A stretch of DNA of 50,946 nucleotides, taken from assembly GCA_024636155.1 (NCBI GenBank), contig JAGXHM010000039.1, positions 1 to 50,946 of the forward strand, in the 5' to 3' direction. Source of the stretch: Deltaproteobacteria bacterium. Its GTDB lineage: Bacteria; Desulfobacterota; Desulfuromonadia; Desulfuromonadales; BM103. How positions within the stretch are numbered: position 1 is the stretch's first letter; every line of letters begins with the position of its first letter. Shown piece by piece: positions 47,109 to 50,946 of the stretch. Below the pieces are notes generated by a model. That model made no database searches. It was not told the DNA's origin and saw only the letters and a program-made list of their open reading frames with translations. A program made the translations under genes and the position numbers.

Positions 47109-47801
47109 ATGAAATTACCTCAACCGTTAATTGAAGGTCGCCTGGTACGCCGCTATAAACGTTTTTTGGCTGATGTCGAGCTAAAAGATGGCACTCTGGT
47201 GACAGCGCATACCCCAAATACCGGCAGCATGCAGCAATGTTCTGAGGCCGGGCAGTCGGTACTCCTGTCAAAAAGCGATAGCCCGAAACGGAAGCTTGCC
47301 TGGTCCTGGGAGTTGGTGCAAGTCAACAACTCCTGGGTCGATATCAACACCCATCGAGCCAACCGTGTGGTCGAAGAAGCATTGCGAACCAACGTTATTC
47401 CAGAATTTCAGGACTATACGGTTTGTCCCGAATTTTCTTTTGCTCACAGTCGCATTGATTTCATGCTGCAAGGCCCGGAAGAAAAGGTCCTGTTGGAAGT
47501 CAAAAATGTCACACTCTGCTGTCAACCCGATGTTGCCTGTTTCCCTGATGCGGTGACCAAGCGGGGGCAGAAACATTTGCGTGATCTTATGGAAGCCAAA
47601 CGTGATGGTTGGAGGGCGGTGATCTACTTTCTGGTGCAGCGTGGTGAAGCCGAGTTTTTTATGCCAGCTGATCACATTGATCCGGAATATGGACAACTGC
47701 TCAGAAAAGCTGTTGAGTCCGGAGTTGAGGCGATGGCCTATCGGACCGTTGTCTCTGCCAAAGAGAGCCGCGTGGGGAAACAGATCTCTATTCGACTTTA
47801 G
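47109..47801 (+). CDS. sfsA: SfsA family DNA/RNA nuclease-like protein
   Basis: 230 residues from [21 protein letters not shown]-fold N-terminal part with [11 protein letters not shown]-like ([10 protein letters not shown]), and a PD-(D/E)XK-like core with RIDFMLQG and LLEVKNVTL. The terminal domain has [13 protein letters not shown]. SfsA was described as a regulator of maltose metabolism in E. coli but its biochemical role is not established. ATG 47109 has AAGGAG 5 nt before it; a GTG codon immediately upstream is in frame. Divergent from rnj. Confidence 0.94.
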   Translation: MKLPQPLIEGRLVRRYKRFLADVELKDGTLVTAHTPNTGSMQQCSEAGQSVLLSKSDSPKRKLAWSWELVQVNNSWVDINTHRANRVVEEALRTNVIPEFQDYTVCPEFSFAHSRIDFMLQGPEEKVLLEVKNVTLCCQPDVACFPDAVTKRGQKHLRDLMEAKRDGWRAVIYFLVQRGEAEFFMPADHIDPEYGQLLRKAVESGVEAMAYRTVVSAKESRVGKQISIRL

Positions 47802-47916
47802 AGCGCTGCCGAAAGTCGATGAGCATCGACCTGTTGTGGCAGTGACCAGTAAATGTAAGTATACTGTCACAAAGGCGACCAACAACCACCACTTTCCTGA
47901 ATTGAAAGGATTTCCC

Positions 47917-48957
47917 ATGCGCGTCGAAACCGACCTGAAGCTGGGCTTTAAGGACGTATTGATTCGTCCCAAACGCTCGACTCTGAAAAGCCGGTCCCTG
48001 GTTGAGCTGGACCGGACTTTTACTTTTCTCCACAGTAAGAAGCAATGGAGTGGCGTGCCGATCATTGCCGCTAATATGGATACCGTCGGCACCTTTGAGG
48101 TTGCCGAGGTGCTGGCTAAGCATCGGATGCTCTGTGCAATTCACAAACACTACAGTCTGGATGAGTGGCAGGCCTTCATCGGTAGCCAGAAAGATGATGA
48201 TATCTACGAGCGAATCATGGTCAGCACCGGAGTGGCGGATGAGGATTTCAACAAGCTGACGCAGATCCTTACTCAGCACCCGAAGCTGTTGTTTATCTGT
48301 ATCGACGTTGCTAACGGTTATGCAGAATCGTTTGTAGAATATGTCGTCAAGGTCCGTCAGGCTTTCCCCGACAAAACCATCATCGCCGGTAATGTAGTCA
48401 CAGGCGAGATGGTAGAAGAGCTGTTGCTCTCTGGCGCTGACATTGCCAAGGTTGGTATCGGACCCGGATCGGTCTGCACCACTCGGATCAAGACCGGGGT
48501 TGGCTATCCGCAACTCTCCGCTGTGATTGAATGTGCCGATGCTGCTCACGGACTTGGTGGTCGCATCATCTCAGATGGCGGTTGTGTCTGTGCCGGGGAT
48601 GTGGCCAAGGCTTTCGGTGGTGGTGCTGATTTCGTTATGCTCGGCGGTATGTTCGCTGGCCACGATGAAAGTGGCGGGCAATTGGTGGAACGTGGTGGCC
48701 AGCAATTCAAACTTTATTACGGTATGAGTTCTGATACGGCTATGAAAAAGCATGCTGGTATGGTGGCTAACTATCGCGCTTCCGAAGGGAAGACTGTGGA
48801 AGTCCCTTATCGTGGAGCTCTTGATGAGACGGTCAAAGATGTCCTCGGCGGGCTCCGCTCGACCTGTACCTATGTTGGTGCATCGGCCTTGCGGGAATTG
48901 TCGAAGCGGACAACTTTTATCCGGGTCATGGAACAGGAGAATCAAACCTTCGGGTGA
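47917..48957 (+). CDS. guaC: GMP reductase
   Basis: 346 residues, like E. coli GuaC. IMPDH/GMPR barrel with the catalytic-cysteine loop [20 protein letters not shown], nucleotide phosphate site [35 protein letters not shown], and no CBS insertion, which separates it from IMP dehydrogenase. It reduces GMP to IMP with NADPH. ATG 47917 is preceded by GAAAGGA. It follows sfsA by 115 nt. Confidence 0.95.
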   Translation: MRVETDLKLGFKDVLIRPKRSTLKSRSLVELDRTFTFLHSKKQWSGVPIIAANMDTVGTFEVAEVLAKHRMLCAIHKHYSLDEWQAFIGSQKDDDIYERIMVSTGVADEDFNKLTQILTQHPKLLFICIDVANGYAESFVEYVVKVRQAFPDKTIIAGNVVTGEMVEELLLSGADIAKVGIGPGSVCTTRIKTGVGYPQLSAVIECADAAHGLGGRIISDGGCVCAGDVAKAFGGGADFVMLGGMFAGHDESGGQLVERGGQQFKLYYGMSSDTAMKKHAGMVANYRASEGKTVEVPYRGALDETVKDVLGGLRSTCTYVGASALRELSKRTTFIRVMEQENQTFG

Positions 48958-49004
48958 GAAAAGCAGCTGTAGGGTTGTAAGCCGTAAGACTGCAAGAGGT
49001 TCTT

Positions 49005-49084
49005 GTCGTGAGGCAACTTTGTCGTGAGGCAACTTTGTCGTGAGGCAACTTTGTCGTGAGGCAACTTTGTCGTGAGACATCTTT
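49005..49084. repeat. 16-bp tandem repeat (4 exact copies plus 1 degenerate)
   Basis: The unit GTCGTGAGGCAACTTT occurs at 49005-49020, 49021-49036, 49037-49052 and 49053-49068. A fifth copy with two changes is at 49069-49084. It lies in the guaC-tmcAL gap and is not coding. Copy number may vary between strains. Confidence 0.95.
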
Positions 49085-49111
49085 CACCAATCAAAACAAA
49101 GGCTCAAATCT

Positions 49112-49240
49112 GTTCAACGCAAAGACACAGAGGATTAGGGGCAAGGCGCAAAGAAAACGCAGAAACAACCCAACAAAATAAAAAGTTTTTCTTTGTGTCT
49201 TGCTTTACCCTTAGCGTCTTTGTGTTGAAAGGTTTTGACT
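49112..49240. repeat. Palindromic CAAAGAC/GTCTTTG repeat before tmcAL
   Basis: The left arm TTCAACGCAAAGACACAGAG...GGCAAGGCGCAAAGAAAA and the right arm TTTTTCTTTGTGTCTTGC...TTAGCGTCTTTGTGTTGAA are imperfect inverted copies of each other, about 45 nt each, around a short AT-rich centre. It is the clearest member of the family in the window. No other feature is seen in 48958-49293. Confidence 0.8.
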
Positions 49241-49293
49241 TTCTGTAAAATTTAACTCCGTCAATCAATCAAAGTTCAACGTCAGGTTACCTC

Positions 49294-50538
49294 ATGCGCA
49301 CAGTTGGTCTGATCACCGAATATAATCCATTCCATAATGGGCATCTGCATCATTTGCAGGAAAGCCTGCGGGTCACCGGTGCGGATACCAGCGTTGCGGT
49401 CATGAGTGGCCATTTCCTGCAGCGTGGCGAGCCAGCGTTGCTAGCTAAGTGGGTGCGGACCGAAATGGCGCTGGCGACTGGTGTCGATCTGGTCCTGGAG
49501 CTGCCTTTCCCTTTTGCCTGTAACAGTGCCCCTCATTTCGCCATGGGGGCAGTGCAGACCTTGAATGCCCTGGGGGTTGTTGATGCCCTTTGTTTCGGCA
49601 GCGAAGCCGGAGCAATAGAGCCCTTACAAAAGGTTGCACAACTCCTGATAGAAAAGTCGGACGCAATTGAGGCGGGAACGCGCGAACTTCTGCGCTGTGG
49701 TGTCGGCTACCCGGCGGCACGGGCTGAGGTGCTGTTAAAATTATCCCCTGAGTTATCATCAAAGATGATGGCATCGCCGAACAATATCCTCGGCATCGAA
49801 TACCTGCGGGCGCTGCAAACGACTTCCAGTCAGATGAGTGCTTTTACAATCCCGCGGCTTGGTGCTGATTATCATAGTACGGAGGTCTCAGGTCACATTG
49901 CCAGCGCGACTGGCATCCGCGAACTGATTGCTGACGGCAGCAAGATTGCTCACCTTTTGCCAACCGAGTGTCGAACCATCCTCAGCGAGGCGCTTGATCA
50001 GGGAAGATCCCTTGATTATGGGCGGCTTTTTCTCTCCTTGCAGACCCTTTTGCTGCGAGATGGGGAGAGCCTGCGCGGGATTTATCAGGTAGCAGACGGC
50101 CTGGAACAAAGATTAGTCGATGCGGCTATGATGTCGACTGATTATGCTGACTTGGCCGATACAATCAAATCTCGCCAATGGACTTTGACTCGGATTCAAC
50201 GAATTCTAAGCTACGTTCTGTTGCAAATGTGCAACGATGATATGCGCGAATTCTTGCAGCAAGGGCCGATGTATCTGCGGCTGTTGGGTGCGACAGAAAA
50301 GGGGCGCAAAGTTTTGGCAAAGGTCCGCGCTAAACGGTCTTTGCCGATGATCTCTGATCCTGCGCGGGCGAAAGCTGTCTTGCGCCGGTTTTATCGTGGC
50401 CAGCCTGAAGTGTGCCGCCTGGCAGAACGGATGCTGGAATACGATTTGCGGGCTACCCGATTGTATGGTCTGCTGCAGACGACTCAGCAAAAAGTTCATC
50501 GTAACCAGGATTTTTTTCAGAACGTTCGGCAGGGTTAG
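49294..50538 (+). CDS. tmcAL: tRNA(Met) cytidine acetate ligase (TmcAL)
   Basis: 414 residues. Nucleotidyltransferase-like N-terminus with GLITEYNPFHNGHLHHL (HXGH motif), followed by VAVMSGHFLQRGEPALL and LVLELPFPFACNSAPHFA. These match the TmcAL/YlbM family that adds an acetyl group (from acetate and ATP) to the wobble cytidine of elongator tRNA-Met, using N4-acetylcytidine to ensure codon fidelity. It is monocistronic after a repeat-filled gap. Function rests on family knowledge. Confidence 0.92.
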   Translation: MRTVGLITEYNPFHNGHLHHLQESLRVTGADTSVAVMSGHFLQRGEPALLAKWVRTEMALATGVDLVLELPFPFACNSAPHFAMGAVQTLNALGVVDALCFGSEAGAIEPLQKVAQLLIEKSDAIEAGTRELLRCGVGYPAARAEVLLKLSPELSSKMMASPNNILGIEYLRALQTTSSQMSAFTIPRLGADYHSTEVSGHIASATGIRELIADGSKIAHLLPTECRTILSEALDQGRSLDYGRLFLSLQTLLLRDGESLRGIYQVADGLEQRLVDAAMMSTDYADLADTIKSRQWTLTRIQRILSYVLLQMCNDDMREFLQQGPMYLRLLGATEKGRKVLAKVRAKRSLPMISDPARAKAVLRRFYRGQPEVCRLAERMLEYDLRATRLYGLLQTTQQKVHRNQDFFQNVRQG

Positions 50539-50946
50539 AGGGTTAAGTCGCAATCAAGTTTCGAGATCAAAGTCTTTTTTAGCCACGAAGACTCGAAGGC
50601 ACCAAGAAGGGCTCCTTGGCTACAAAGCAACGGTTTAAGCCGTTGCTCTGTGAATTATGTAGAAAACGTAACTATTCAGTCGTTTTACTTTTATGAGCGA
50701 ATCTTTAAAACTTAAAGTCGCCGGTCCCGGCCGGCAGCCGTGTGACTTTCTTTCCAAGCCCAAAGAAAGTAACCAAAGAAGGGCTTGCGCTGCGCTGGGC
50801 ACTTCTTGCTCGTTGATTTATGGCTTCAATTAAAGCTTTCTGCATAGGAACTTGAGTATAGCCACTAACAATGAAAATCAGGGACTCTATATGCCAGACG
50901 ATGAGGAGTTAACAACTTCCTCATAAAGTTAATAGTTTCAGGCTCA
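50539..50946. repeat. Gene-free tail of the window with repeats
   Basis: After tmcAL there is no convincing gene. GCCACGAAGACTCGAAGGCACC (50583-50604) is another copy of the palindromic family's arm. AGCAACGG TTTAAG CCGTTGCT (50626-50647) is a perfect 8-bp hairpin without a T-tail. At about 50718-50812 is a repeat of the GACTTTCTTT / AAAGAAAGTAAC type followed by GGGCTTGCGCTGCGCTGGGCAC, related to the repeat modules at 4138-4230. The rest, to 50946, shows nothing else recognisable. Confidence 0.6.

Noticed and set aside
48571-49080. Minus-strand frame opposite guaC reading into the tandem repeat
   Set aside because: It overlaps guaC almost completely and its first part is just translation of the 16-bp repeat; a shadow frame.
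49005-49084. CRISPR array
   Set aside because: The 16-bp units are contiguous with no unique spacers, and no cas genes are present. It is a simple tandem repeat.

Overview
The window looks like a chromosomal segment of a Desulfuromonadales/Geobacter-type bacterium (the former Deltaproteobacteria). The evidence is gene content and order: hslVU-argBDFGH followed by dapA-dapB-dapL (the LL-diaminopimelate aminotransferase route), larBC-pgpA-cinA-thpR-recA-pilT-recX-alaS, multihaem c-type cytochromes, and a decahaem cytochrome beside an MtrB/PioB-like porin. This is inference from recognised families; no database search was run.

Layout. Positions 1-2400 hold an ANTAR response regulator with a hairpin-rich leader, the remnant of an NAD(P)/FAD oxidoreductase, and a four-CBS-domain protein. 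An initiator tRNA-Met (2464-2540) follows, with a visible sigma70 promoter. mnmH (tRNA 2-selenouridine synthase) and a 57-residue four-cysteine protein come next. Then there is a 685-bp non-coding element built as an inverted pair of hairpin and repeat modules. metX (minus) is preceded by a SAM-I riboswitch, a terminator and a clear promoter. Positions 6196-12681 form a minus-strand electron-transfer and sensing operon: decahaem lipoprotein cytochrome, MtrB/PioB-like barrel, solitary ABC-type binding protein, chemoreceptor.

Positions 13092-13574 encode a GreA/GreB-C-domain protein. Positions 13645-27057 form a long minus-strand biosynthetic run: hslV, hslU, argB, argD, argF, an RDD membrane protein, argG, a Nudix hydrolase, argH, an LptM-like lipoprotein, dapA, dapB, dapL. 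argD carries an in-frame TAA at codon 17. lysA is absent from the gap beside dapA. Several gaps in this run contain short dispersed repeats.

Positions 27230-39967 form a second long minus-strand run: larB, larC, pgpA, cinA, a PAS-GAF sensor kinase, thpR, recA, pilT, recX, alaS and a receiver-kinase hybrid, many with overlapping ends. At 40189-41817 a strong sigma54-type promoter precedes a secreted beta-propeller gene and a small multihaem cytochrome gene (plus). ftsK, uppP and rnj follow on the minus strand. sfsA, guaC and tmcAL follow on the plus strand, with a 16-bp tandem repeat and palindromic repeats between guaC and tmcAL.

Most of the window is conserved housekeeping. The most unusual parts are the cytochrome-porin-binding-protein-chemoreceptor operon with CX3CH sites in both the cytochrome and the porin, the argD nonsense codon, the sigma54-driven propeller/cytochrome pair, and the repeat families, one of which has entered the 5' end of a lipoprotein gene.
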